A stretch of 64,000 nucleotides of DNA from UBA5195 sp034432755 (lineage in GTDB: Bacteria; Chloroflexota; Anaerolineae; Anaerolineales; Villigracilaceae): NCBI GenBank assembly GCA_034432755.1, contig DAOUBQ010000021.1, positions 14,848 to 78,847 on the forward strand, read 5' to 3'. How positions within the stretch are numbered: position 1 is the first letter of the stretch; each line of letters opens with the position of its first letter. Position numbers and translations under genes: made by a program. This document shows, piece by piece, positions 1-8,876 of the stretch. The notes beneath the pieces were generated by a model that was given only the letters and a program-made list of their open reading frames with translations, was not told the origin of the DNA and made no database searches.

Positions 1-2556
1 TGTAATTTGCAGAAACAGGCCGTTATCGGCCCCGCCCTTGTGCAGTTGGCCGGTGGAATGCAGAAAGCGCGGCCCAAAGCCGACTGTGGTGGCGCAGCCC
101 GTGCGGGCGCGCAGTTTCAGGCGCAACTCGGTCAGCGCGGCTTGCATGGCCGGGTTGCGGCGCAAATAGGCATTGATGGCGATGTAATCGCCGGATTTTG
201 CGCCGGCGAGGAAGGATTCGAGCGCGGCCTGAGCATCTTCTACGCCCACGAATATGCCGGGGCTGACCGCGCCGGTGGCCTTGTATTCCGCTATTTTGGC
301 TTTGGTTCTGTCTTTGGCATCTTGCACATCCGGCTGGTCAAACGCGTTGACCCCCAGCACGGTGCAGGCGACGGCAGTGGCAAACTCCCAGCGGTAGAAC
401 TCCGCTGCCAGGTGGTACGGGTCGGTAAGGTCGAATACCACCAGCGGCTGACCGGCGGACTGGAGCAACTTCAACGCTGAATCATGTTCGCCGTTCTTGC
501 GCAGGTACACAAAAACCCGGTCGTTGCCATATTCCGATGGCTTGCCGAGCGGCTCTAAATCAACTGGAACGATACCCTTACCCTGCTTGCCGGTCGATTC
601 GGCAATCAACTGCTCCAGCCACGAGCCAATCGATTCGAGGCCGGGGTCGGCCACCAGGGTCAGTTTGTCGCGGCCCTCCAGGGCGGCCTGCCCCATCAGC
701 GCGCCCAACACCAGGCCGGGGTTGCGGGCAGCGGGGACACCCGGCCCACACTGCGCGCTCATCCAGCCCGCGCGCGCCAGAAATGTCTCGATGTTGATAC
801 CCATCAGGGCGGCGGGGACCAGCCCAAAGTGGGTGAGGGCTGAATAACGGCCACCCACCAGCGGGTCGGCGTTAAAAACGCGTCTGAAACCGCGTTCCTT
901 CGCCAGTTTTTCGAGCGAGGTGCCGGGATCGGTGATGGCGATGAAGTGTTGGCCGGCTGTTTCGCCAAAGGATTCCGTCGCCCTGGCCCAAAAGTAATCG
1001 AACATGGCGCTCACTTCTGCCGTGCCGCCCGATTTGGAGGCAACGATGAAGAGAGTCTTTTCGAGCGGAAATTTCGCAGCGGTTTCGGCCACCTGGCCGG
1101 GGTCGGTGGAGTCGAGAATTGCGAACCCCCCTCCGGCTCCCCCTATTTTCTCCGAAACTGGGGGGAGAGCATGACCAAACACCAGCGACATCACTTCTGG
1201 CGCGAGCGAGGAGCCGCCCATGCCGAGCAGCAGGAAATGGGTCAACCCGGCGGCGTGAACCTGCGCGGCAAAGTCCTTGATTTCGGGCAGAGCCAGGCGC
1301 GAGGTTTCGGGCAGCGAGAGCCAACCCAAGCGGATTTTGATTTCGGCCTGGCCTGCAGCGTCATCCGTCCACAAAGTTGGGTCTATCTTCCACATCCGCT
1401 CAACCGCATTTTGCTTCTCTAAAGCGGCTACGCGCTCTTTTATGGGCTGCGCCAGCCCGCCAAGCCGAGAGAGAATGACCTTCCGCCGTTCCTCGACTGT
1501 TGCCAGCAGGGCAGTGAACGCATCGGCAAAGGCTTTTACGCCCTCCTCCTCCAGTTCCTGCGTAACCGTGGACATCAGGATACCGTGTTTTTCCAGGTCG
1601 GCAATCTGCTGACGGGCTTCTTCGAGACCTTCCATGATGGTTTCGGCGGCAGTGCCATGTTCTTTGAAGGCGACCAGCGTTTGAGGGGGGACGGTGTTGA
1701 CGGTGGCCGGGCCAATCAGGTTATCCACATAAATCGTATCGGGGTAGTTTGGATTTTTGGTGCTGGTGGAAGCCCACAGCGGGCGCTGCAGGTTGGCTTT
1801 TGCCATTTGCAGTTTGCCAAAGCGCGGCCCGCCAAAGACCTTGCGAAACTCGTCATAGGCCAGTTTGGCGTTGGCAATGGCGGCTTTGCCGCGTAAGGGC
1901 GAATCTTGGGGCAGTTTGGGGTCAATTTTGCTATCCACGCGCGAGACGAAGAACGAGGCGACGGAATGAATCCGCTCGATTTCGCCGCCCGCTAGCAGGC
2001 GGTCTTCCAGGCCCGAAAGATAGGCGTCCATCACTTCCTGGTAGCGCTCCAGCGAGAAAATGAGCGTAACGTTGACGTTGATTCCTGCCGCAATGGCCTG
2101 GCGAATAGCCGGAATGCCGGCTTTGGTGGCGGGAATCTTAATCATCAGGTTGGGGCGATGGACGGTTTGCCACAGGTGTTTGGCCTGAGAAATTGTCCCT
2201 TGGGTATCGTGCGCAAGGTAAGGGCTGACTTCCAGGCTGACATAGCCATCCGTGCCTTCGGTCTGTTCGTAGAGCGGCAGGAACAAGTCGCAGGCAGCGC
2301 GGATGTCTTCGACCGCCAATTGCCAGAAAATCTGCTCGCTCCCCCAGCCCGATATCGCCAGGGGGGTGAGGGCTGAGTCATAGTCGTTCGATTTGGCAAT
2401 CGCGTTGTGGAAAATGGAGGGGTTCGAGGTCACGCCGCGAATATCACCGCGCGTAATCATCGCCGCCAGTTCGCCATTTTCGAGCAGGCGGCGCTGGATA
2501 TTATCGTACCAGAGGGACTGGCCCAAGGCGGTCAGTTGGGAAATAGGGTTGCTCAT
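1..2556 (-). CDS. tal-pgi: Bifunctional transaldolase / glucose-6-phosphate isomerase (C-terminus beyond left edge)
   Basis: The N-terminal transaldolase moves a dihydroxyacetone unit between sugar phosphates; the C-terminal half is a phosphoglucose isomerase. I read one open frame from ATG 2556 to base 1 with no stop, so the 3' end lies outside the window. The N-terminus has the transaldolase signatures GVTSNPSIF and MIKIPATKAG (Schiff-base lysine). The isomerase part has LGMGGSSLAPEV and VASKSGGT, and near the edge GFGPRFLHSTGQLHKGG, typical of the fused family. AGGAG precedes the start. It is the last gene of the tkt-rpiB cluster on this strand. Two short GC-rich palindromes (about 1126-1167 and 2337-2377) lie in frame and add residues that look like insertions. 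Cytosolic carbon metabolism is inferred from the family. Confidence 0.93.
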   Translation of the reverse strand, partial: MSNPISQLTALGQSLWYDNIQRRLLENGELAAMITRGDIRGVTSNPSIFHNAIAKSNDYDSALTPLAISGWGSEQIFWQLAVEDIRAACDLFLPLYEQTEGTDGYVSLEVSPYLAHDTQGTISQAKHLWQTVHRPNLMIKIPATKAGIPAIRQAIAAGINVNVTLIFSLERYQEVMDAYLSGLEDRLLAGGEIERIHSVASFFVSRVDSKIDPKLPQDSPLRGKAAIANAKLAYDEFRKVFGGPRFGKLQMAKANLQRPLWASTSTKNPNYPDTIYVDNLIGPATVNTVPPQTLVAFKEHGTAAETIMEGLEEARQQIADLEKHGILMSTVTQELEEEGVKAFADAFTALLATVEERRKVILSRLGGLAQPIKERVAALEKQNAVERMWKIDPTLWTDDAAGQAEIKIRLGWLSLPETSRLALPEIKDFAAQVHAAGLTHFLLLGMGGSSLAPEVMSLVFGHALPPVSEKIGGAGGGFAILDSTDPGQVAETAAKFPLEKTLFIVASKSGGTAEVSAMFDYFWARATESFGETAGQHFIAITDPGTSLEKLAKERGFRRVFNADPLVGGRYSALTHFGLVPAALMGINIETFLARAGWMSAQCGPGVPAARNPGLVLGALMGQAALEGRDKLTLVADPGLESIGSWLEQLIAESTGKQGKGIVPVDLEPLGKPSEYGNDRVFVYLRKNGEHDSALKLLQSAGQPLVVFDLTDPYHLAAEFYRWEFATAVACTVLGVNAFDQPDVQDAKDRTKAKIAEYKATGAVSPGIFVGVEDAQAALESFLAGAKSGDYIAINAYLRRNPAMQAALTELRLKLRARTGCATTVGFGPRFLHSTGQLHKGGADNGLFLQIT
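1126..1167. repeat. GC-rich palindromic repeat inside tal-pgi
   Basis: An imperfect hairpin with arms of C5-6 and G5-6 sits in frame inside the isomerase half of tal-pgi and encodes about 14 Pro/Gly-rich residues (PPVSEKIGGAGGGF) just before the ILDSTDPGQ motif. It resembles the element at 24491-24530 in its CTCCCCCTAT start and GGGGGG end. That it is a mobile small repeat is inference. Confidence 0.45.
2337..2377. repeat. GC-rich palindromic repeat inside tal-pgi
   Basis: A short imperfect hairpin with CTCCCCC and GGGGGG arms around GATATCG lies in frame in the transaldolase half and encodes LTPLAISGWGSE. It shares the outline of other C-run/G-run palindromes in this window. The host frame is intact. 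Confidence 0.4.
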
Positions 2557-2602
2557 GAGATTACTCCTGAAAAAAGATGAGAACAATTTTGGACGCCGGA
2601 GG

Positions 2603-2914
2603 CTACACCTGCTCCAGGCAGGGGTCATTTTGAACTCCGGGGATGGTTTGACCAAGGTAAGGCAGGGACGGAAGGCTATGCCAGCGGCGTAGTAAATGAT
2701 ATGCAGGCGAGGTCAGCAAGCGGCAGGCTTCTACTGCCGGTTTCCAGGCCGGCTTGCGAATTTCCGTGACCGTCTCTAGGGCAGGGAGAATACCAAAATC
2801 CCAGGCCGAACACAATCGGGCGAGAAAATCCACCTGCTCGGCAAGCGTTTCCAGGCGTTCCGGCGGATTCACGTCAGGATAGAGGGAGGCATCTAACCAC
2901 GAAATTTCACTCAT
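2603..2914 (-). CDS. Hypothetical protein, 103 aa
   Basis: I do not recognise a family. The protein is short, soluble and rich in Leu, Pro and Trp, with no signal peptide or membrane segment. It starts with ATG overlapping the last 8 bases of the AbiEii-like fragment upstream and ends 46 bases before tal-pgi. The overlap suggests co-translation with the fragment, so it may be the second half of a former toxin-antitoxin or nucleotidyltransferase pair. That is inference, and the frame could also be a remnant. Confidence 0.45.
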   Translation of the reverse strand: MSEISWLDASLYPDVNPPERLETLAEQVDFLARLCSAWDFGILPALETVTEIRKPAWKPAVEACRLLTSPAYHLLRRWHSLPSLPYLGQTIPGVQNDPCLEQV

Positions 2915-3293
2915 GTTCGAGGATTAAAAAAACTTCTCGAAAGCACCGGCGGAGAGTTTCGGCCTGCGCGCGTTGTTCGGAATTTGGAATCGTCTCCAAC
3001 GGACGGTGCAGCGCAATCCGTTCCAAGTGCGTTTCGATGGCAAGCCGCGCCCGTCCGCAATCTGGTTCGCCGCCAGAACGGGTTTGGCGCTCGCGCCAGA
3101 GCGACCAGCATTCCGCAGGTTCGGCGATGTTCTGGCGGCACAACGTAAAAATATCCAGGAAATCACGCGGCGCGTGCCGCTCTACCAGGGCGTTCATTTT
3201 CGCGGCAATCAGGTTAGGGAGGCTGTCGAGGGCAATCCCCTCGTCTTCCAGCCGAACTAAATCACGCAGCCGAACATCACGGGAGGGAAGCAT
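2907..3293 (-). pseudogene. AbiEii/AbiGii-like nucleotidyltransferase, N-terminally truncated
   Basis: The 128 aa frame contains the LPNLIAAKMNALVERHAPRDF segment followed by LDIFTLCRQ, the pattern in the later part of AbiEii/AbiGii-type nucleotidyltransferase toxins (locating loop, then a Lys-Arg-Asp-Asp/Leu block). The family's N-terminal catalytic GS...DxD half is missing. In the same frame the only upstream sequence is a 13-codon gap back to the rpiB stop codon at 3333. It is therefore most likely a remnant left by a deletion that joined it to rpiB. A functional short protein cannot be excluded. Confidence 0.6.
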
Positions 3294-3332
3294 ACGGGGA
3301 AATATTCGATGGGTGGCGTGGAGACGGGATTT

Positions 3333-3794
3333 TCAACTCGAAGCATTCTCCAACTTGCGAATTTTACCTACGCGCCGCAAGTGGCGCTCTTGGCCGGGGT
3401 CATTCCCAACAAAGCGCGCGCCCAAGAAGGCGGCAACAATCTCGCGGGCCGGTTCGGGGCCGATGATGCGCGCGCCCAGGCACAAGACGTTCATATCGTC
3501 ATGCTCTACGCCTTGGTGAGCGGAGTAGGTATCGTGGCAAATCCCGGCATAGATGCCTTTGATTTTATTGGCAGCGATATTTGCGCCCACTGCCGAGCCG
3601 CACAGCAGAATGCCGCGCTCGGCTTCGCCAGAGAGGATGGCGCGCGCGGCTTTTTCGGCATAATCGGGGTAATCAACGGCTTCGGTGGAGTGCGTGCCGA
3701 GGTCGAACGACTCATGCCCGGCAGCGCGAACGGCCTCCAGCACGATTTGCTTGAGCGGGAATCCCGCATGGTCACAGGCGACAGCGACTTTCAT
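3333..3794 (-). CDS. rpiB: Ribose 5-phosphate isomerase B
   Basis: Interconverts ribulose 5-phosphate and ribose 5-phosphate in the cytosol. The 153 aa length fits RpiB. Family signatures are visible: ACDHAGFPLK at the N-terminus, YPDYAEKAARA, and the LLCGSAVGANIAANKI loop, in which Ser replaces the more usual Thr of CGTG. DTYSAHQGVEHDDMNVLCLG carries the conserved His and Asn. The ATG overlaps the tkt stop (ATGA), so the two genes are translationally coupled. The last residues (RRVGKIRKLENASS) look like a normal tail; the stop is in the same frame as the truncated gene downstream. Confidence 0.93.
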   Translation of the reverse strand: MKVAVACDHAGFPLKQIVLEAVRAAGHESFDLGTHSTEAVDYPDYAEKAARAILSGEAERGILLCGSAVGANIAANKIKGIYAGICHDTYSAHQGVEHDDMNVLCLGARIIGPEPAREIVAAFLGARFVGNDPGQERHLRRVGKIRKLENASS

Positions 3795-5794
3795 TTTCCC
3801 AGCACCTTCATGGCTGTTTCGACCACATTTTCCACGGTAAAGCCGAATTCCTTGAACAGGCGCGCGCCGGGGGCCGACGCGCCGTAGCGCTCCAGGCTGA
3901 TAATAGCTCCTGAATCACCCACCCATCGTTCCCAGCCCAGGCCGATACCGGCTTCGACCGCCACCCGCGCCTTGACCCGCGCCGGGAGAACAGTCTCCTG
4001 GTAGGCAGAATCTTGCGCCTTGAAGAGTTCCCAACTGGGGAAGGAAATCACCCGCACATTGACACCCTCCGCCGCCAGGCGCAGCCCGGCTTCGACAATC
4101 AGCGAGACTTCGGAGCCGGAGGCCATCAGGATGAGTTCGGGGTCGTCGTCGCCCATATCGGCGAGGATGTAGGCGCCTCGTTCGAGCAGGGATGCGTCAG
4201 AATAGGTGGAGCGGTCGAGGGTGGGCAGATTCTGGCGGGTCAGTATCAAGGCAGTCGGGGCGTGAGTCCGCGCGAGGGCCACCCTCCAGGCGTGGACGGT
4301 CTCATTGGCATCTGCCGGGCGAATGGTCACGAGGTTCGGAATGGCGCGCAGCGCGGTGACGTGTTCCACCGGTTGGTGGGTGGGGCCGTCTTCACCGACG
4401 CCAATCGAATCATGCGTAAAAACCCAAATGGAGGGCAGGTGCGAGAGAGCCGAAAGCCGAATGGCCGGGCGCATGTAATCGGAAAATACGAGGAAGGTGG
4501 CGCCAAAGGGGCGCAAGCCGCCATGATAGGCCATGCCGTTCACCGCGCCGCCCATGGCATGTTCACGCACGCCAAAGTGAAAGTTGCGGCCTTGGGGCGT
4601 GGCGTGCTGGAAGGCAGGCGTGCCATCGAGTTTGGTGTTGTTGGAGGGGGCCAAGTCTGCCGAGCCGCCCAACAATTCGGGAATTTTGGCAGCGAAATGA
4701 TTGAGCGCTTTACCCGAAGCAGCACGAGAGGCCATGCCTTTGGGGTCGGCGGGGAAGACCGGCAGGTTTTCGTCCCAGCCCTGGGGCAGTTCGCCGCGCA
4801 TCCGGCGCACCAACTCGGCGGCTTTTTCAGGGAACTGGGCGCGATAGGCGTCGAAACGGGCCTGCCAGGCAGATTGGAACTCGGCTCCACGTTGAAGGGC
4901 CTCGCGGAAATGCGCCAGCGCGTCTTCGGGGAGGTGGAAGCGCGATTCGACCGGCCAACCAAGATTCTCTTTGGCGAGGCGAAGTTCTTCCTCGCCGAGC
5001 GGTTCGCCATGCGCTTTGGATGTCCCCTGGCGGTTGGGCGCGCCGAACCCGATAATGGTGCGAACGGCAATGATAGACGGGCGCGGGTCGGCTTTGGCAG
5101 CCTGAATGGCGCGGTTGATAGATTCCACATCATTGCCATCTGGCACTTGCAGAGTGTGCCAGCCGTAGGCTTCGAAGCGCGCCAGGCGGTCTTCGGTGAA
5201 GGCCAGGTCGGTGGAGCCATCAATAGAGATATGATTGTCGTCATATAGGTACACCAGTTTGCCAAGCTGGAGATGCCCGGCGAGCGAGGCGGCTTCGGAG
5301 GAGATTCCCTCCATCAAGTCGCCGTCGGTGACAATGGCGTAGATGAAATGGTCAATGATGGGATATTCGGGCGTGTTGAAGGTGGCAGCCAGGTGCGCTT
5401 CGGCAATCGCCATGCCAACGCCGTTGGAAAAGCCTGCTCCCAAAGGGCCGGTGGTGGTCTCCACGCCGGGCGTGAGGCCAAATTCGGGATGGCCGGGGGT
5501 GAGCGAGCCAAACTGGCGGAAGTTTTTGAGTTCTTCGAGCGGCAAATCGTAGCCGGTCAGGTGCAGGAGGGCGTATAAAAGCGCCGAACCATGCCCGCCA
5601 GAGAGGATGAAACGGTCGCGGTTCGGCCACTTGGGATTGCGCGGATTGTGGCGCAGGTGACGAGTCCAGAGCGCGTAAGCCATGGGGGCGGTGCCCATTG
5701 GCAGGCCAGGATGGCCGGAATTGGCTTGCTGGACGGCATCGGCGGCCAGGAAGCGGATGGTGTTGATGGCGCGTTGCTGCAATTGGGGATTCAT
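3791..5794 (-). CDS. tkt: Transketolase
   Basis: Thiamine-diphosphate enzyme moving two-carbon units between sugar phosphates (non-oxidative pentose phosphate pathway). I chose ATG 5794 (MNPQLQQRAINTIRFL), with GAGGT upstream; an in-frame extension to 5878 lacks a ribosome site and is not family-like. The 667 aa length is typical. Visible signatures are NSGHPGLPMG near the N-terminus, the ThDP/Mg motif around TDGDLMEGISSEA, FTHDSIGVGEDGPTHQP, and GFGAPNRQGTSKAHGEPLG. The stop overlaps the rpiB start. It heads the minus-strand cluster, with a divergent promoter region (5795-6026) upstream. Confidence 0.96.
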   Translation of the reverse strand: MNPQLQQRAINTIRFLAADAVQQANSGHPGLPMGTAPMAYALWTRHLRHNPRNPKWPNRDRFILSGGHGSALLYALLHLTGYDLPLEELKNFRQFGSLTPGHPEFGLTPGVETTTGPLGAGFSNGVGMAIAEAHLAATFNTPEYPIIDHFIYAIVTDGDLMEGISSEAASLAGHLQLGKLVYLYDDNHISIDGSTDLAFTEDRLARFEAYGWHTLQVPDGNDVESINRAIQAAKADPRPSIIAVRTIIGFGAPNRQGTSKAHGEPLGEEELRLAKENLGWPVESRFHLPEDALAHFREALQRGAEFQSAWQARFDAYRAQFPEKAAELVRRMRGELPQGWDENLPVFPADPKGMASRAASGKALNHFAAKIPELLGGSADLAPSNNTKLDGTPAFQHATPQGRNFHFGVREHAMGGAVNGMAYHGGLRPFGATFLVFSDYMRPAIRLSALSHLPSIWVFTHDSIGVGEDGPTHQPVEHVTALRAIPNLVTIRPADANETVHAWRVALARTHAPTALILTRQNLPTLDRSTYSDASLLERGAYILADMGDDDPELILMASGSEVSLIVEAGLRLAAEGVNVRVISFPSWELFKAQDSAYQETVLPARVKARVAVEAGIGLGWERWVGDSGAIISLERYGASAPGARLFKEFGFTVENVVETAMKVLGK

Positions 5795-6026
5795 ATAGAC
5801 CTCAGACAAAAAAGTATGATAGCAACAAGCATCCCGAAGGTTGCGCAAAAGGCTAGAACGTTCCCAAGCAAGGCCCATCGAGGCGATATTTGCAAAGTCC
5901 TGATAAAAACTCGTTGGCTATTTTACCATGCGCCTTTTTAGGATATACTTTTGATATTGCACGATGATGGCTTTTTCACTTTTTTTGTACCCATGAGCGA
6001 TTTTTATGCCAACCCAAGGAGCGGCC

Positions 6027-7091
6027 ATGTCTGCACCCACCCCTGAGCAACAAATTGCTTCAGAAATCAGTTCGTTGCAATCTGCTATGCAACGGTTGCA
6101 ACATGCCGTGCGGCTGAATAACATCCGCAGCGCCATCGAACAGATCGATTCAGACATTGCCGGGTTGCCGCGCCAGGTTGGGGCCCTGCGCACTCAGGGG
6201 TATGCCTTTGAAAAGGGGCTTGAGTTAGAAGCAATGCAAATGCAAGCCGAGTGGCGCGGAGTCGAGCCTATAGCGCGTTCCCAAATCGAGACTCAGGCTG
6301 CGCCTCTTCAGGCCGAATTGCTCATGCTAGAGGGGCAAATGACCCAACTGGCAGCCCAGCGCTCTAACCCTGCGCTGGCACGTCCTAACCTGGAGCGGCT
6401 CAAGGCTGGCGTTCAAACCCTCACCAGCAAAGCCGAAGCAGCCGAGCGCACCGTTTCCAGCACATACCAGCCCGTCAGGGGGAAAATTTCCGCGCTTAAG
6501 TACCGCCTGCAAAAAATTGAATGGATGCTCAAGCAATTGGCTGAAGCGTCATTCAAACTACTTGCCACCGAAAGCGGAATTATGGCGGTCAAAGCAGTCT
6601 GGTGCAAAGATGTGAAAGAACGCCCCGAAGACCCCGATGGCGTCCTGTATCTAACGGACCAGAGATTAATTTTCGAGCAAAAAGAAGAGATTGCTACCAA
6701 GAAGGTGTTGTTCATCACCACCGCCAAAGAAAAAGTCCAGGCTTTAAAGTGGGAGGCGCCAGTTGCGCTGGTGGAAGAAGTTAAGCCATCCAAACAGGGA
6801 ATGCTCAAGAATGAAGACCATCTCGACATTCGCTTTGGGCCGGGCGCGCCCATGCAGACCGTCCACCTGCACATCTGGCAAGAGAGCAGCGAGTGGGTAC
6901 AGTTGCTCAACCGCGCCAAAACCCGCGATTTTGACCAGACGCGCGCCCTAAAAATTGACGAGGCCGCCCAGGAAAAGGTCAAATCAGCCCCTAGTCAATG
7001 CCCATCCTGCGGAGCAAACATTACGCAGGTGGTGTTGCGCGGCATGGATAGCATCAAGTGTGAATATTGCGGATACGTCATCCGCCTGTAA
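6027..7091 (+). CDS. Coiled-coil protein with PH/GRAM-like domain and C-terminal zinc ribbon
   Basis: The 354 aa protein has no named family that I recognise. Residues about 8-190 are Glu/Gln/Leu-rich and predicted coiled coil. Residues about 195-300 (VLYLTDQRLIFEQKEEIATK, then a run of beta-type segments) look like a bacterial PH/GRAM-like domain. The C-terminus is a zinc ribbon, CPSCGANI at C325/C328 and CEYCGYVI at C345/C348. There is no membrane segment. I chose the second ATG (6027) because AAGGAG lies at the right distance; the first at 6006 has none. The following small membrane protein starts 26 bases downstream, and both end at one terminator. A scaffold or membrane-adaptor role is inference. 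Confidence 0.75.
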   Translation: MSAPTPEQQIASEISSLQSAMQRLQHAVRLNNIRSAIEQIDSDIAGLPRQVGALRTQGYAFEKGLELEAMQMQAEWRGVEPIARSQIETQAAPLQAELLMLEGQMTQLAAQRSNPALARPNLERLKAGVQTLTSKAEAAERTVSSTYQPVRGKISALKYRLQKIEWMLKQLAEASFKLLATESGIMAVKAVWCKDVKERPEDPDGVLYLTDQRLIFEQKEEIATKKVLFITTAKEKVQALKWEAPVALVEEVKPSKQGMLKNEDHLDIRFGPGAPMQTVHLHIWQESSEWVQLLNRAKTRDFDQTRALKIDEAAQEKVKSAPSQCPSCGANITQVVLRGMDSIKCEYCGYVIRL

Positions 7092-7117
7092 CCATTCAAC
7101 GCATCAAGGAGAATACT

Positions 7118-7408
7118 ATGGGAGAAGTACCCAACCTGTTTGGAATTCCGTTGCCCATTGTGGGCTTCATCTGTTTTGTTCTGGCGGCAGTTTTTGTGTA
7201 CGTCTGGCCTAAACCGGAGCAAGACTCCGCGCGCGGCGCGTTACTGAACATGGGGCTGCACTACCTGCACCCGTTGGCCTGGGTGTTGCTGGGCATGGCG
7301 GCCTTTCTGCAAAACCGCAGCACGCAAACCGCCATCATCACTGCTGCCCTTGGGGGCGTGGTCTACCTCCTTTTCATCGTCCTGTTGATTTTGAACAAGG
7401 CAAAATGA
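7118..7408 (+). CDS. Small three-TM membrane protein
   Basis: The 96 aa product has about three hydrophobic spans (IPLPIVGFICFVLAAVFVYV, the segment after LHYLHPLAWVLLGMAAFL, and AIITAALGGVVYLLFIVLLI). AAGGAG precedes ATG 7118, which I prefer to the upstream in-frame ATG. No family is recognised. It is probably co-transcribed with the PH-like/zinc-ribbon gene, so it may be its membrane partner (inference). Confidence 0.75.
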   Translation: MGEVPNLFGIPLPIVGFICFVLAAVFVYVWPKPEQDSARGALLNMGLHYLHPLAWVLLGMAAFLQNRSTQTAIITAALGGVVYLLFIVLLILNKAK

Positions 7409-7447
7409 AAAAACGTCCCGAAGGCCAAGCCTCTTCGGGACGTTTTT
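7409..7447 (+). terminator. Intrinsic terminator, ACGTCCCGAAG type
   Basis: A perfect 15-bp stem (AAAAACGTCCCGAAG and its complement) around a 9-base loop ends in T5. It starts right after the stop codon at 7408. A-rich and T-rich flanks make it work in both directions, so it probably also ends the convergent DUF429 gene. Stems with the same CGTCCCGA core are found near 19029 and 63379. Confidence 0.9.
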
Positions 7448-7450
7448 GAT

Positions 7451-8218
7451 TCAATAGGTTGCCTTTAACTCACTCACCGGCAGGGTGATTTGCCCCTCGC
7501 CGGGGTCGCCCAAACGGCAGGTGCGCTCTGGGTGACGAGAGACAAGCCAGGCTGTGCCAGACGCCGCCAGCGCGTCCAACTGTTCGGGGGTGTAGATTTG
7601 TTCCAGCGGCAGCGCGCCCTTTAACAGCTTGTGGCGCGTCAGTTCCTCAAAATAATCCATTGGGTCACGAATGCCCAATCCCTGCTCATAAAGAATCAGT
7701 TGTCGTTGCAAGCGTCCCTCCACGGTTGGACGCGGCAACGGAGCCTGTTCAAGCAAGGCGCAGAATACGGCATGCGGCTGGGTCTCCAGCCAAGCATGGC
7801 TGGCTTGCTCCCCAAAGTAGGGCTTGTATCCGAGCGATTCGATGCGGCGGTAAAACTCAAAGCCCAATTGCGTCCAATTGGAACACAACGCGGGGCGCGA
7901 TGGCGTCAACGAGACATTGATTCCGCGCTCACGCAAGAGATGTTCGGCCAGGCGCATTTCCAGGCTTCGGCCTGCCGCGCGCAACGGGGGCAGCCCCTGG
8001 CGAACGCTGTGCTGGCGCACCAATCCCTGGCTGGGACGCGGCGGGGCGTTGACGGCCACCAGGCTGGCTGGCAGGCTGCCCAAAAAGACAAGCGCATCCT
8101 CCAATTCGCCCTCCTGAAGGGCCACAAGCCGCCCGTTCTTTTCGAGTGCGGCCCAGGTAAAGGGTTTGCGCCCACCGCACGGGTCGATTCCAATGAAAAG
8201 GGGTGTATCAAATGACAT
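7451..8218 (-). CDS. DUF429 family protein
   Basis: The 255 aa product starts with FIGIDPCGGRKPFTWAAL, an RNase-H-like first strand typical of DUF429 proteins, and continues with AVNAPPRPSQG and a C-terminal YFEELTRHKLLKGALPLEQIYT segment. No biochemical role is established that I can state. I chose ATG 8218 (MSFDTPLFIG), at which family similarity begins; a longer frame to 8293 exists, and no strong ribosome site was seen for either. The gene is convergent with the upstream pair and divergent from the thioredoxin gene. Confidence 0.7.
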   Translation of the reverse strand: MSFDTPLFIGIDPCGGRKPFTWAALEKNGRLVALQEGELEDALVFLGSLPASLVAVNAPPRPSQGLVRQHSVRQGLPPLRAAGRSLEMRLAEHLLRERGINVSLTPSRPALCSNWTQLGFEFYRRIESLGYKPYFGEQASHAWLETQPHAVFCALLEQAPLPRPTVEGRLQRQLILYEQGLGIRDPMDYFEELTRHKLLKGALPLEQIYTPEQLDALAASGTAWLVSRHPERTCRLGDPGEGQITLPVSELKATY

Positions 8219-8315
8219 GGCGGCGCATCCAATGTAAGTAACGCAGAATGAATTCCGCGTCTGGCTGGCAGCAGTGGACGGGAGAAATCCCATCCTACAT
8301 AACTATAGAGGCAAA

Positions 8316-8876
8316 ATGAAATTAAATCAACAGATTGCGGCGCCGCTTTTTTATGGGTTTGTTATACTGGCAGGATTATTTTGGATTTGGTTCTCCGCCG
8401 CGCCAGGGGGCGGGACGAGCGCAGGCGGCATCCCCGCTCCGCAAGCCGGATTCCTGGCTCCCAATTTCACCCTAGACACGCTCGACGGCGGGACGGTGAC
8501 ACTCTCCAACCTGCGCGGACAGGTGGTTTTGCTCAATATTTGGGCTTCATGGTGCCCGCCCTGCCGGGCCGAGATGCCCGCCATGCAGCGGGTTTGGGAG
8601 GAATACCAGGAGCAGGGCGTGGTGGTGCTGGCCGTCAACTCGACCGGGCAGGATACCCCCGCCGACGCACAGGCCTTCGTGAGTGAAAACGGTCTCACCT
8701 TCCCCATCCCGCTCGACACGGGCGGCGAAGTCACCCGCCTGTACCGGGTCAGTTCCCTGCCGACCTCGTTCTTCATCGGCGCCGATGGCGTCATCCGCGA
8801 GGTGGTCATCGGCGGACCGATGGCCGAAGCCCTGTTGCGCAGCCGAGTAGAACAACTGCTCAAGGAGGCGCGCTAA
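8316..8876 (+). CDS. TlpA-type thioredoxin-fold protein, membrane-anchored
   Basis: Extracytoplasmic thiol-disulfide oxidoreductase of the TlpA/ResA group. The 186 aa product has an N-terminal membrane anchor (about residues 10-28), then APNFTLDTLDGGTVTLSNL and the redox motif WASWCPPCRAEMPAM, and ends with the cis-Pro segment VSSLPTSFFIGADGVI. ATG 8316 has AGAGG upstream. The stop overlaps the next gene by one base (TAATG), so the Lgt-like protein is translationally coupled. Reducing partner and substrate are unknown. Confidence 0.88.
   Translation: MKLNQQIAAPLFYGFVILAGLFWIWFSAAPGGGTSAGGIPAPQAGFLAPNFTLDTLDGGTVTLSNLRGQVVLLNIWASWCPPCRAEMPAMQRVWEEYQEQGVVVLAVNSTGQDTPADAQAFVSENGLTFPIPLDTGGEVTRLYRVSSLPTSFFIGADGVIREVVIGGPMAEALLRSRVEQLLKEAR

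Noticed and set aside
4013..5248. A 411-codon plus-strand frame opposite transketolase
   Set aside because: Shadow of a conserved gene in high-GC DNA; no domain seen.
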